From positions 5,580,001 to 5,644,000 of the forward strand of contig NZ_CP082161.1 of assembly GCF_023101665.1 (NCBI RefSeq): a stretch of DNA of 64,000 nt. The letters run 5' to 3'. This DNA is from Bradyrhizobium sp. 195 (lineage in GTDB: Bacteria > Pseudomonadota > Alphaproteobacteria > Rhizobiales > Xanthobacteraceae). This document shows, piece by piece, positions 23,565-33,023 of the stretch. Every line of letters starts with the position of its first letter. Positions within the stretch are counted from its first letter, which is position 1. Made by a program: the position numbers and the translations under genes. The notes below the pieces were generated by a model, which searched no databases, was not told where the DNA came from, and was given only the letters and a program-made list of their open reading frames with translations.

Positions 23565-23888
23565 CTAGCCGACTTTCTCGACGAAGACGCGGATGGTGCC
23601 GCCGCAGGACAGCCCGACATTCCAGGCGGTCTCATCCGCCACGCCGAACTCAAGCATGCGCGGCTTGCCGCTCTGGATCACATCCATGGCCTCGGTGACC
23701 ACGGCACCCTCGACGCAGCCGCCGGAGACCGAGCCCAGGAACGTGCCCTCGTCGTTGATGACGAGGCTCGAGCCCGCCGGGCGCGGCGCCGAGCCCCAGG
23801 TCTCCACCACCGTCGCCAGCGCGACGCCACGGCCGGCCTTCTGCCAGTCCTCCGCCGCCTTCAGGATATCCTCGTCGCGATCGAGCAT
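23565..23888 (-). CDS. XdhC/CoxI N-terminal domain protein
   Basis: The protein is 107 aa with the XdhC_CoxI domain: ALATVVETWGSAPRPAGSSL, then GSVSGGCVEGAVV with its conserved Cys, and a second Cys in GLSCGGTIRVFVE. It works with the separately encoded XdhC C-terminal domain, 2 bases downstream, in Mo-cofactor maturation. It starts 10 bases after the CoxE-like gene ends. Confidence 0.9.
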   Translation of the reverse strand: MLDRDEDILKAAEDWQKAGRGVALATVVETWGSAPRPAGSSLVINDEGTFLGSVSGGCVEGAVVTEAMDVIQSGKPRMLEFGVADETAWNVGLSCGGTIRVFVEKVG

Positions 23889-23898
23889 GGGGTGCCTC

Positions 23899-25101
23899 TC
23901 AAGCTGCAGAGCGGATCAGGCTGCGGTGATGCGGCGGCAGCGGCCGGGAGAGCGTCGTGATCAGCTCCTGGATCGAACTCAAATTATGTACCGGGCGGAA
24001 TTCGTCAACGTGCGGGAGCATCATTTTGATGCCCTGCGCCTTGGCCTCGAAGCCGCCGAACCGCAATAGCGGGTTGAGCCAGATCAGCCGCCGGCAGGAG
24101 CGGTGCAGCCGGTCCATCTCGAAGGCAAGCCTGCAATCGGCCTCACGTTCCAGCCCGTCCGAGATCAGCAGCACGATGGCGCCCTGGCTCAGCACGCGCC
24201 GCGCCCACAATTTGTTGAAGTTGTGCAGCGAGGCGGAGATCCTTGTGCCGCCGGCCCAGTCCTCGACCGAGGCCGAGCAGCTCGCCAGCGCCTCGTCCGG
24301 GTCGCGCTGGCGCAGCGCGCGGGTGACGTTGGTGAGACGGGTGCCGAACAGGAACACCGAGACACGCTTGCGCGCATCGCCGATGGCATGGAGGAAATGC
24401 AGGAAGAGCCGGGTGTACTCGCTCATCGAGCCCGAGATGTCGAGCAGCGCCACGATCGGCGCCGGCTTCTCGATCCGCCCGAGCCGATGGATGTCGATGA
24501 TGTCGCCGCCGGTGCGCAAGGATGCACGCAGCGTGCGGCGCAGGTCGAGGCGAACCCCGCGCGGATCGGGTCGGTGCCGGCGCGTCAGGAGCTCGGCCTG
24601 CGGCAACCGCATCCGCTCGACGGCACGTAGCGCCTCGGTGATCTCGGCGGCGCTCATCTGCGCGAAATCCTTCTTCTGGAGGATTTCCTTGTCGGAGACC
24701 GACAGCCGCAGATCCTGCTCCTGATGCTGCGGCGTCTCGGTCATGCGCGGCCGCGACATCGCCTCCTGGACACGGCGCGAGCCGGCCTGCGGCTTCTTCT
24801 TGGCCTCGTCCGGTAGCGGCACCGAATCGAGCATGTGCTTCCATTCCTCGGAGGCACGGAAGAATAGGTTGAAGGCTTGCTTGAAGATCAGCGCGTGCTC
24901 GTGGCGCTTGACGAAGATCGCCTCCAGCGTGGTGAAGACGTCGGCGCGGTTGCCGATGTCGATCGCCTGCAGCGCGCTCATGGCGTCGATGACGGCGCCT
25001 GGGCCCACCGGCATGCCCGCCAAACGCAGCGCGCGGGCGAAGCCGACGATGTTGTCGGCGAACTGCTCGGTCTGCTCGGGGGCAAGGTGGTTGATGGCCA
25101 T
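23899..25101 (-). CDS. CoxE-like VWA-domain protein
   Basis: The protein is 400 aa. The C-terminal von Willebrand A domain has the MIDAS motif LLDISGSMSEYTRLF (about residue 220) and later GGTRISASLHNFN and LISDGLERE. CoxE in aerobic CO dehydrogenase systems partners the AAA ATPase CoxD, and together they assemble the copper/sulphur active site of the large subunit. The gene follows CoxD across a palindromic repeat of about 100 bp. Confidence 0.9.
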   Translation of the reverse strand: MAINHLAPEQTEQFADNIVGFARALRLAGMPVGPGAVIDAMSALQAIDIGNRADVFTTLEAIFVKRHEHALIFKQAFNLFFRASEEWKHMLDSVPLPDEAKKKPQAGSRRVQEAMSRPRMTETPQHQEQDLRLSVSDKEILQKKDFAQMSAAEITEALRAVERMRLPQAELLTRRHRPDPRGVRLDLRRTLRASLRTGGDIIDIHRLGRIEKPAPIVALLDISGSMSEYTRLFLHFLHAIGDARKRVSVFLFGTRLTNVTRALRQRDPDEALASCSASVEDWAGGTRISASLHNFNKLWARRVLSQGAIVLLISDGLEREADCRLAFEMDRLHRSCRRLIWLNPLLRFGGFEAKAQGIKMMLPHVDEFRPVHNLSSIQELITTLSRPLPPHHRSLIRSAA

Positions 25102-25119
25102 GGTTCAACACTCTCAGCC

Positions 25120-25216
25120 GTCATTCCGGGGCGCCGCGTCAGCGGCGAGCCCGGAATCCATAACCACGATCGGGAGTATGGATTCCGGGCTCGCGCTACG
25201 CGCGCCCCGGAATGAC
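25120..25216. repeat. Palindromic intergenic repeat (REP-like, GTCATTCCGGGG family)
   Basis: Outer arms GTCATTCCGGGGCGC (25120) and GCGCCCCGGAATGAC (ending 25216) plus inner arms around GAGCCCGGAATCCAT / ATGGATTCCGGGCTC form a long hairpin. It interrupts the cox-like operon between CoxD and CoxE and may affect mRNA processing or stability there. Confidence 0.88.
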
Positions 25217-25239
25217 GAGTTCATTATGACGCACGCGCA

Positions 25240-26163
25240 TCAATTCTCGCTCGTCACTTCCTTCAGCACCTTCTGCAGGGTGTCGCCCTGCATCCGGGTG
25301 ATGTCGTCCTGGTACTTGAGCAGCGCGCCCAGCGTGTCGCCGACCACTTGCGGGGTCAGCGAGCGGGCGTCGAGCTCGGACAGCGCGGTGGCCCAATCGA
25401 TGGTCTCGGCGACGCCCGGCGACTTGTAGAAATCCTGGTTGCGCAGCGCCTGGACGAAGCGCACGACCTGCTGCGACAGCTTCGCGGAGATGCCGGGCAC
25501 GCGCGATTTCACGATGGCGAGCTCGCGCTCGGCGGCGGGATAATCCACCCAGTGATAGAGACAGCGCCGCTTCAGCGCGTCGTGAATCTCTCGGGTGCGG
25601 TTGGAGGTGATGATGACGATCGGCGGGCTCGGCGCCTTCACCGTGCCGAACTCCGGAATCGTCACCTGGAAGTCGCTGAGGATTTCAAGCAAATACGCCT
25701 CGAACGCCTCGTCGGCGCGGTCGAGCTCGTCGATCAGCAGCACCGGTGGGCCCGCAACGTCGGGCTCCAGCGCCTGCAGCAGCGGCCGCTTGATCATGTA
25801 GCGGTCGGCAAAGATGTCGCTCGAGAGCTGGTCGCGATCGGTGTCGCCGGCCGCTTCCGCCATCCGGATCGCGATCATCTGCGCGGCGCTATTCCACTCG
25901 TAGACTGCGGAGGAGACGTCGAGGCCTTCGTAGCACTGCAGGCGGATCAGCTTCCGCCCCAGCGCGGCCGACAAGACCTTTGCAATCTCGGTCTTGCCGA
26001 CGCCGGCCTCGCCTTCCAGGAACAGCGGCCGACCCATGCGCAGCGACAGATACGTCACCGTCGCCAGTGACCGCTCCGCGAGGTAGCCGCGCGATGTCAG
26101 GAGTTCGAGCATCGCATCGACCGATGCCGGCAAAGCACCGGAAGAATTGGCCGCTGAAGTCAT
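25240..26163 (-). CDS. CoxD-like MoxR-family AAA+ ATPase
   Basis: The protein is 307 aa. Walker A GEAGVGKTE lies at about residue 55, Walker B LLIDELDRAD at about 145, and sensor 1 VIITSNRTREIHDALKRRC follows. It belongs to the MoxR group of AAA+ chaperones that work with VWA partners. In cox systems CoxD remodels the apo-enzyme for metal-sulphur cluster formation. It pairs with the CoxE-like gene downstream and starts 62 bases after CoxM ends. Confidence 0.92.
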   Translation of the reverse strand: MTSAANSSGALPASVDAMLELLTSRGYLAERSLATVTYLSLRMGRPLFLEGEAGVGKTEIAKVLSAALGRKLIRLQCYEGLDVSSAVYEWNSAAQMIAIRMAEAAGDTDRDQLSSDIFADRYMIKRPLLQALEPDVAGPPVLLIDELDRADEAFEAYLLEILSDFQVTIPEFGTVKAPSPPIVIITSNRTREIHDALKRRCLYHWVDYPAAERELAIVKSRVPGISAKLSQQVVRFVQALRNQDFYKSPGVAETIDWATALSELDARSLTPQVVGDTLGALLKYQDDITRMQGDTLQKVLKEVTSEN

Positions 26164-26225
26164 GAAAAAGCCAGTCTCGCTACGCCCTCACCGGGGACAA
26201 GTTTGGGCCGAGGCGTGAGATCACC

Positions 26226-27032
26226 TCACTCCTTGGCGTTGGCAGCATCGACGGCGCGGCGCGTCAGCACGCCGATGAGATGCGCGCGGTACTCGGCGCT
26301 GCCGTGGATGTCGCTGTTGAGGCCTTCGGCCGGCACCTCGATGCCGTCAAGTGCCTTGGCGGCGAAGCGCTTCTTGAGCGCCTCCTCGAACGCGCTGACA
26401 CGGAATACGCCTTCGGAGCCGGCGCCGGTCACGGCAACCCGCACATCGGAGGGACGCCGTGCCACGAACACGCCGACCAGCGCATAGCGCGAGGCCTGGT
26501 TGCGGAATTTGACGTAGGCCGCCTTCTTAGGCAGCGGGAACATCACCTTGGTGATGATCTCGTCGGCTTCCAGCGCGGTCGTGAACAGGCCCTGGAAATA
26601 CTCCTCGGCCTTGAGACGGCGCTTGTTGGTGACGATGGTCGCCCCCAGCGCGAACACCGCGGCCGGATAGTCCGCGGTCGGATCGTTGTTGGCGAGCGAG
26701 CCGCCGATCGTGCCCTTGTGGCGCACGGCGGGATCGCCAATTCCGCCGGCAAGGTTCGCCAGCGCCGGAATGGCTTCACCGACGATCGGCGAGCTTGCGA
26801 CCTCGGCGTGCTTGGCGGTGGCGCCGATCACGAGCGCGCGGCCCTTCATCTCGATCGTGTTGAGCCCCTCGATATGGGAGAGGTCGACCAGGTGTGGGGG
26901 GCTGGCGAGGCGCTGCTTCATGACGGGAATCAGCGTGTGGCCGCCGGCGATCACCTTGGCGTCTTCGTTCTTCACCAGAAGGTTGGCGGCCTGCCGAACG
27001 GTCCCGGGGCGATGATATTTGAATTCGTACAT
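26226..27032 (-). CDS. CoxM-like FAD-binding medium subunit of a Mo-hydroxylase
   Basis: The protein is 268 aa. It carries the FAD-binding motifs of xanthine-dehydrogenase-family medium subunits: VIAGGHTLIPVMKQRLASP near residue 35, and GGIGDPAVRHKGTIGGSLAN with the AGGxxDP and TIGGxxAN-type signatures. It passes electrons from the [2Fe-2S] subunit to an external acceptor. It follows CoxS by 27 bases. No catalytic molybdopterin subunit is encoded beside it. Confidence 0.92.
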   Translation of the reverse strand: MYEFKYHRPGTVRQAANLLVKNEDAKVIAGGHTLIPVMKQRLASPPHLVDLSHIEGLNTIEMKGRALVIGATAKHAEVASSPIVGEAIPALANLAGGIGDPAVRHKGTIGGSLANNDPTADYPAAVFALGATIVTNKRRLKAEEYFQGLFTTALEADEIITKVMFPLPKKAAYVKFRNQASRYALVGVFVARRPSDVRVAVTGAGSEGVFRVSAFEEALKKRFAAKALDGIEVPAEGLNSDIHGSAEYRAHLIGVLTRRAVDAANAKE

Positions 27033-27059
27033 CTGAGTGTCCTGATCGCGGGATGCGCG

Positions 27060-27545
27060 TTACGCGAGATCGGATTTCGCCATCGCCTTGGCGCCGGCGG
27101 AGATCGAGGCGACGATGTTCTGGTAGCCGGTGCAGCGGCAGAGATTGCCTTCTAGTTCTTCCCGGATCGTATGGTCGTCGAGCTCGTTGCCTTTGCGGTG
27201 CACGATGTCGATCGCGGTCATGATCATGCCCGGCGTGCAGAAGCCGCATTGCAGGCCATGGTGCTCGCGGAAGGCCTCCTGCATCGGATGCAGCGGCGCG
27301 CCGTCTGCGGCCAGCCCCTCGATCGTCTTGACCTCGTGGCCGTCAGCCATCACCGCCAGCGTGGTGCAGGACTTCACGGCCTTGCCGTCGAGATGCACGA
27401 CACAGGCGCCGCACTGCGAGGTGTCGCAGCCGACATGGGTGCCGGTCAGGTGCAGATTCTCGCGCAGGAACTGCACCAGCAGGGTGCGGGGATCGACGTT
27501 GGCCGTGACAGGATTGCCGTTCACGATGAGGGAGATTTTTGCCAT
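27060..27545 (-). CDS. CoxS-like [2Fe-2S] small subunit of a Mo-hydroxylase
   Basis: The protein is 161 aa from ATG 27545, with GAGAG 6 bases upstream; a GTG two codons earlier is in frame. The plant-type cluster motif [16 protein letters not shown] with a later KSC, and the second helical cluster QCGFCTPGM and [10 protein letters not shown], are all intact. It carries two [2Fe-2S] centres between the molybdenum site and the FAD subunit. Confidence 0.93.
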   Translation of the reverse strand: MAKISLIVNGNPVTANVDPRTLLVQFLRENLHLTGTHVGCDTSQCGACVVHLDGKAVKSCTTLAVMADGHEVKTIEGLAADGAPLHPMQEAFREHHGLQCGFCTPGMIMTAIDIVHRKGNELDDHTIREELEGNLCRCTGYQNIVASISAGAKAMAKSDLA

Positions 27546-27680
27546 AAGCACTCTCTATCAGCGCCCCGACGGGTCCCATCGAAGCGGTTCTTATAATTAT
27601 TCCAACCCATCATATGGGCCATTATGCCCCGGGGCAACATCGCCCGGGATGCAAGGCGCCATGCCGAAAGGCGATAGCCT

Positions 27681-28127
27681 TCAGCCCTGTACCGCCTTGG
27701 CGAAGTTCGCGAAAAACTCGTCGGCAAGTTTCTTGGCGGCGCCGTTGATCAGGCGCTGGCCGAGCTGCGCCAACTTGCCGCCGATCTGCGCCTCGACCTC
27801 GTAGGAGAGCAGCGTGCCGCCGTCCTTCTCCGCCAGCTTGACCACCGCGCCACCCTTGGCGAAGCCGGCGACCCCGCCCTCGCCCTCACCCGAGATCCTA
27901 TAGCCGTTCGGCGGATCGAGATCGGAGAGCGTGACCTTGCCCTTGAAGCGTGCCGACACCGGGCCGACCTTCATTTTCGCCGTTGCGCGAAAACCGCCGT
28001 CGTCGGTCCTCTCAAGCTCCTCGCAACCGGGGATGCAGGCCTTCAGCACCTCGGGATCGTTGAGCTTCTCCCACACGGCCTCGCGCGGCGCCGCAAGCTG
28101 GACTTCGCCGTTCATCGTCATGGCCAT
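27681..28127 (-). CDS. CoxG-like SRPBCC protein
   Basis: The protein is 148 aa from ATG 28127, with GGGAGG about 6 bases upstream; the frame is open a little further. It is a CO-dehydrogenase subunit G-type START domain, with GEVQLAAPREAVWEKLNDPEVL, CIPGCEELER, and a C-terminal helical QLGQRLINGAAKKLADEFF. CoxG has been linked to quinone delivery or membrane recruitment of CO dehydrogenase. It is the probable first gene of the leftward cluster, 135 bases before CoxS. Confidence 0.9.
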   Translation of the reverse strand: MAMTMNGEVQLAAPREAVWEKLNDPEVLKACIPGCEELERTDDGGFRATAKMKVGPVSARFKGKVTLSDLDPPNGYRISGEGEGGVAGFAKGGAVVKLAEKDGGTLLSYEVEAQIGGKLAQLGQRLINGAAKKLADEFFANFAKAVQG

Positions 28128-28298
28128 GGGGTGCCTCCCGGGATCGCGCAACTATAATGCTGATCAAGTAACGCACGGGAGCCGCAAAGGAAAGGGTGGC
28201 ACCCGGTCACGTGCAATGCATATTCGCAACTGCAAAAAGCTTGCGCTGATGGTTGGGGATTGGCACAGGCGGGCCATGGTGGTTAGGTCCCGCACAAT

Positions 28299-29654
28299 AT
28301 GAGCACATCCCTCTCCCCCCTGCTCGCGCCAATGCTGTCGAGCCCAGCCATGCGCGCGGTCTGCGACGACCGGTCGACCCTCCAGAACATGCTCGATTTC
28401 GAGGCAGCCCTGGCCCGGGCCGAAGCGGCCGCGGGTGTGATTCCCGCATCCGCGGTGAGCCCGATCGAGGCCGCGTGCAAGGCCGATTCCTTCGACATGG
28501 CTGCACTGGCAGAGGCCGCGACGCGATCGGGCAATCTCGCGATTCCCCTGGTCAAGGTGCTCACCGCCAATGTCGGCAAGGCCGACACGGAGGCCGCGCG
28601 CTACGTGCATTGGGGCGCAACCAGCCAGGACGTCATCGACACTGCGACCATGCTCACGCTTCGCGCCGGCATCGATACGCTGGACGCCGACCTCAGCCGC
28701 GCCATCAAGGGCTTTGCCGCGCTGGCGCGCAACCATCGCAACACCGCGATGGTGGCACGGACCTGGCTCCAGCACGCGCTGCCGATGCCGTTCGGCCTGA
28801 AAGCCGCCGAATATGCGTCGAGCCTCGCCCGCGCCCGCTGCCGCCTGCGGCGGCTCTCCCGCGAGGGGCTCGCGCTGCAATTCGGCGGCGCCGCCGGCAC
28901 GCTCGCCGCGCTCGGAAACAAGGGGCTTGCCGTGGCGGAACGTCTCGCACGCGAGCTCGAGCTGCCGCTGCCGGAGGCGCCCTGGCACACCCATCGCGAC
29001 CGCATCGCAGAGGCCGCTTCCTGCTTCGCTATTCTGGCCGGAAGCTGCGGCAAGATCGCGCGCGACGTCTCACTGATGATGCAGACCGACGTCGCCGAAG
29101 CGTTCGAGCCGGCCGGCGAAGGCCGCGGCGGCTCCTCGACCATGCCGCACAAGCGCAACCCGGTCGCCGCTGCCAGTGCGCTGGGCGCCGCTACAATGGC
29201 TCCGCAGCTCGCCGCGACAATTTTTGCTGCTCAAGTGCAGGACAACGAGCGCAGCGCCGGCCCCTGGCACGCAGAATGGCCGACGCTGCCGCAATTGATG
29301 CTGGTCACCTCGGGGGCGCTTGCCGCCGTCGTCGACATCGCCGAAGGACTTGACGTCGATGCCGCGCGCATGCGCAGCAATCTCGACGCGACGCAGGGGC
29401 TGATCATGGCGGAAGCGGTCACCTTTGCGCTGGCCGAAAAGATCGGCAAGAGCGATGCGCATCATCTGATCGAGGGCGCCAGCAAGCGTGCAGTCGCCGA
29501 GAAGAAACATCTGCGCGAGGTGCTGTCGGCCGATTCGCAGGTCACTGCGCACCTTTCTCCGGAAAAAATTGCGGCATTGTTCGAGCCGATGGCCTATCAA
29601 GGGGCCTCCCAAGCCCTGATCGACCGGCTGCTCGACAGCCTCGACCCCGAATAA
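28299..29654 (+). CDS. pcaB: 3-carboxy-cis,cis-muconate cycloisomerase
   Basis: The protein is 451 aa of the fumarase/aspartase superfamily. The signature GSSTMPHKRNP is at residues 278-288, and HWGATSQDVIDT near 105 is the second conserved block. The first residues (LSPLLAPMLSSPAMRAV) and the linkage to pcaD and pcaC identify it as PcaB rather than argininosuccinate lyase or PurB. It converts beta-carboxymuconate to gamma-carboxymuconolactone in protocatechuate degradation. It starts the pcaBDC run, diverging from CoxG. Confidence 0.93.
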   Translation: MSTSLSPLLAPMLSSPAMRAVCDDRSTLQNMLDFEAALARAEAAAGVIPASAVSPIEAACKADSFDMAALAEAATRSGNLAIPLVKVLTANVGKADTEAARYVHWGATSQDVIDTATMLTLRAGIDTLDADLSRAIKGFAALARNHRNTAMVARTWLQHALPMPFGLKAAEYASSLARARCRLRRLSREGLALQFGGAAGTLAALGNKGLAVAERLARELELPLPEAPWHTHRDRIAEAASCFAILAGSCGKIARDVSLMMQTDVAEAFEPAGEGRGGSSTMPHKRNPVAAASALGAATMAPQLAATIFAAQVQDNERSAGPWHAEWPTLPQLMLVTSGALAAVVDIAEGLDVDAARMRSNLDATQGLIMAEAVTFALAEKIGKSDAHHLIEGASKRAVAEKKHLREVLSADSQVTAHLSPEKIAALFEPMAYQGASQALIDRLLDSLDPE

Positions 29655-29673
29655 ATACGACGGAGACGCCTTC

Positions 29674-30456
29674 ATGCCCATGATCGATGCCGACGGTTGC
29701 CTGATCAACGTCTCCGTCGAGGGCCGCGACGGCGGGCCGACCCTGATGCTGTCCAATTCGCTCGGCTGCACGCTGCAGATGTGGGAGCCGCAGATGAAGG
29801 CGCTGACGCAGGTGTTCCGCGTCATCCGCTACGACCGCCGCGGCCACGGCAAGTCCAACGTTCCGCCTGGTCCCTACACGATGGAGCGCTTCGGCCGCGA
29901 CGTGCTCGCGATCCTCGACGACCTCAACATCGAGAAGGTGCATTGGTGCGGCCTGTCGATGGGCGGTATGGTCGGGCAATGGCTGGGCGCCAACGCACCG
30001 GAACGCTTCGGCAAGCTCATTCTCGCCAACACCTCCTGCTACTATGCCGAGCCGACCAAATGGCTGGAGCGCATCGACGCGGTGAAGAAAGGCGGCATCG
30101 CCGCGGTTGCCGATGCCGTGATCGCAGGCTGGCTGACACAAGATTTTCGCGAGCGCGAGCCTGACATCACCGCCAGGATGAAATCGATGCTGCTCGCCTC
30201 CCCGGTCGAAGGTTATCTCGCCTGCTGCGAGGCGCTGTCGACGCTCGACCAGCGCGAACTGCTTCCCAAGATCAAGAGCCCGACACTGGTGATCGCCGGC
30301 CGCCACGACATGGCGACGCCGATCTCGGCGGGAGAGTTGATCCGCTCGAACATTCCCGGCGCCAGCATGACCATCATCGACGCCGCGCACATTTCCAACG
30401 TCGAGCAGCCGCATGCGTTTACGGATGCGGTGGTGGGATTCTTGACGCAGCGCTAA
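29674..30456 (+). CDS. pcaD: 3-oxoadipate enol-lactonase
   Basis: The protein is 260 aa, an alpha/beta hydrolase with nucleophile Ser95 in GLSMGG, acid Asp in AGRHDMATP and His in DAAHISNVE. The segment VIRYDRRGHGKSNVPPGPYTMERFGRDV is typical of PcaD. It hydrolyses 3-oxoadipate enol-lactone to 3-oxoadipate. It lies 19 bases after pcaB and upstream of pcaC. Confidence 0.93.
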   Translation: MPMIDADGCLINVSVEGRDGGPTLMLSNSLGCTLQMWEPQMKALTQVFRVIRYDRRGHGKSNVPPGPYTMERFGRDVLAILDDLNIEKVHWCGLSMGGMVGQWLGANAPERFGKLILANTSCYYAEPTKWLERIDAVKKGGIAAVADAVIAGWLTQDFREREPDITARMKSMLLASPVEGYLACCEALSTLDQRELLPKIKSPTLVIAGRHDMATPISAGELIRSNIPGASMTIIDAAHISNVEQPHAFTDAVVGFLTQR

Positions 30457-30464
30457 CCGCAGCC

Positions 30465-30547
30465 GTCATTGCGAGGAGCGAAGCGACGAAACAATCCAGA
30501 CCGTCTCGGCGGAAAGTTTCTGGATTGCTTCGCTCGCTCGCAATGAC
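30465..30547. repeat. Palindromic intergenic repeat (REP-like, GCAATCCAGA family)
   Basis: Arms GTCATTGCGAG (30465-30475) and CTCGCAATGAC (30537-30547) enclose a hairpin with inner arms GAAACAATCCAGA / TCTGGATTGCTTC. It lies inside the pca operon between pcaD and pcaC. A second copy of the family is at 20066-20152. Confidence 0.87.
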
Positions 30548-30562
30548 TGAGAGGAGGATAGA

Positions 30563-30955
30563 ATGGACGACCAGAAGCGCCGCGATGCCGGCATGAACGT
30601 GCGCCGAAAGGTGCTGGGCAATGCCTGGGTCGACAAGTCGATTACCAACCGCAACGCCTTCAACACCGACTTCCAGGACCTGATCACGCGCTACGCCTGG
30701 GGCGAGATCTGGACGCGGCCGCATTTCGACGAGCGCACGCGGCGCGTGCTGGTGATCGGCACCATGGTCGCGCTCGGGCAATGGGACGAATTCCGCCTGC
30801 ACGTGCGCGCGGCGCTCGCCGAGGGTGGCTTCACCCCCGACGACATCAAGGAGATCCTGCTGCAGCAGGCGATCTATTGCGGCGTGCCGGCCGCGAACCA
30901 CGCCGTGAAGGAGGCCTCAGCGATTGTGCAGGAGCTCGGCCTGCTCAAGACCTAG
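30563..30955 (+). CDS. pcaC: 4-carboxymuconolactone decarboxylase
   Basis: The protein is 130 aa, preceded by GGAGG 6 bases from the ATG. The AhpD-like fold motifs are present: MNVRRKVLGNAWVDKS, a middle FDERTRRVLVIGTMVALGQW with EFRLHVRAAL, and EILLQQAIYCGVPAANHA. It decarboxylates gamma-carboxymuconolactone to 3-oxoadipate enol-lactone, the PcaD substrate. Its last 39 bases overlap the convergent membrane-protein gene. Confidence 0.93.
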   Translation: MDDQKRRDAGMNVRRKVLGNAWVDKSITNRNAFNTDFQDLITRYAWGEIWTRPHFDERTRRVLVIGTMVALGQWDEFRLHVRAALAEGGFTPDDIKEILLQQAIYCGVPAANHAVKEASAIVQELGLLKT

Positions 30956-31456
30956 CGGCTGAAGACTCGGCGGCGCGACGTTCTCGACGATCTTCGGCGC
31001 AGGCTCGGGCCGTTCGATCACCACCACGATGGCAGCGCCGAGCAGGAGCAGCAGCTCGGTGGCATGGAGCCGGAGCGCGGCCATCTCGCCGACCTTCGAA
31101 GCCATTACCATGCTGGCAAACGAGATCAGGCTGCCGATCGCGAGCGCAATGCCAAGCGCCTCGTCGCTGCCGCCGCCCTTGCGGGCGCGGGGGATGCACA
31201 GAAGCACGAGGTAGATCGCAAAGAACGCCACCACGGTCATCCGGCCTAGCGCCAACAGCCAGGCGGCCCGCACCGTGCTCATCCCCGCCATCTCGAGATG
31301 GTCGCTGAGGAACAGCGCAACTGCGACACTCGGCCGCTCAAAGAGGCCATGCACCGGCGCGACCATGATGTTGAAGGCAACGAGGCTCCAGGCCGGAATG
31401 AAATAGGCCGCCAGCAGCGCGCCGTTGACCGAGCCGATCCGCCAATTCCCGAACAT
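30917..31456 (-). CDS. Polytopic membrane protein of unknown function
   Basis: The protein is 179 aa from ATG 31456, with GGGAAG upstream; an in-frame extension to 31525 is possible. It has about five hydrophobic helices (ALLAAYFIPAWSLVAFNIMVAP, MTVVAFFAIYLVLLCIP, ALGIALAIGSLISFASMVMA, ATELLLLLGAAIVVVI and one partial) and a charged C-terminal tail. No family is recognised. Its 3' end overlaps pcaC on the opposite strand by 39 bases, which is unusual but possible for convergent genes. Confidence 0.6.
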   Translation of the reverse strand: MFGNWRIGSVNGALLAAYFIPAWSLVAFNIMVAPVHGLFERPSVAVALFLSDHLEMAGMSTVRAAWLLALGRMTVVAFFAIYLVLLCIPRARKGGGSDEALGIALAIGSLISFASMVMASKVGEMAALRLHATELLLLLGAAIVVVIERPEPAPKIVENVAPPSLQPLGLEQAELLHNR

Positions 31457-31580
31457 GCCGCTTCCCACTTGATTTGCCGAAGGCCTTCGACGGAAGGCAG
31501 CGGCTTCACGGGAGCTAACTCGCATCAGACTGTGGCGGCAATTTAAACCCTTTGTTTACCTTAATTGCCCGGGCGAACAC

Positions 31581-31607
31581 AAAAAAAGCCCCGCCTCTCG
31601 GCGGGGC
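31581..31607 (-). terminator. Intrinsic terminator of the PGQQ-protein gene
   Basis: An 8-bp G/C stem (GCCCCGCC / GGCGGGGC, loop TCTC) is followed, on the minus strand, by a run of seven T. It lies 33 bases after the small Gln/Gly/Pro-rich gene. Confidence 0.85.
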
Positions 31608-31640
31608 CCTCATCACCCTCTTTACGCTTGGGCTCCCAGA

Positions 31641-31820
31641 TTACTTGTCCTGCTGACCACCCTGTTGCTGACCGGGGCGATCGCCCTGACGCATCGGATC
31701 GTTCTGCTGCTGCTGTCCAGGTTTCTGACCGCCACCCTGCTGGCCCGGCTGTTGACCTGGGCGCTGCTGGCCGGGGTTCTGACTCTGCTGACCCGGATTC
31801 TGGTTCTGCTGCTTCGTCAT
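31641..31820 (-). CDS. Small Gln/Gly/Pro-rich low-complexity protein
   Basis: The protein is 59 aa from ATG 31820, with GGGAG about 8 bases upstream. It is built almost entirely of short NPGQQ / PGQQ / GQQ repeats (MTKQQNQNPGQQSQNPGQQ...), with a few Asp, Lys and Arg. It has no signal peptide and no membrane helix, so it is probably a disordered cytoplasmic peptide. A strong terminator follows. The ribosome site and terminator suggest a real, independently expressed gene. Confidence 0.65.
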   Translation of the reverse strand: MTKQQNQNPGQQSQNPGQQRPGQQPGQQGGGQKPGQQQQNDPMRQGDRPGQQQGGQQDK

Positions 31821-32096
31821 TCGGGGAACTCCCTTGTTGGACGTCAGAGGCGAGATAACGGCCGGCATCCATTTTGGTTGCCCGCGGAACCCGGTTCCTC
31901 GCAGTTGCGGAACCCAAGGCTAAATGACCTCTGTACAAGACCTTCTGGCGTAGCGTGACCAGTTGCAGCCGCCAGTTCCCTCCTGTTACAAAACCGGAAG
32001 AATGCCTAGGGGCTGCCGGGGCCCAAGAAAACCACACTCCAACCCACTCTCCTAAGAGCTCTCTTTGAGCCCGCGTCAGGTTTGGTACGGCAGCCC

Positions 32097-33014
<918 letters not shown>

Positions 33015-33023
33015 CGGTCGCGC

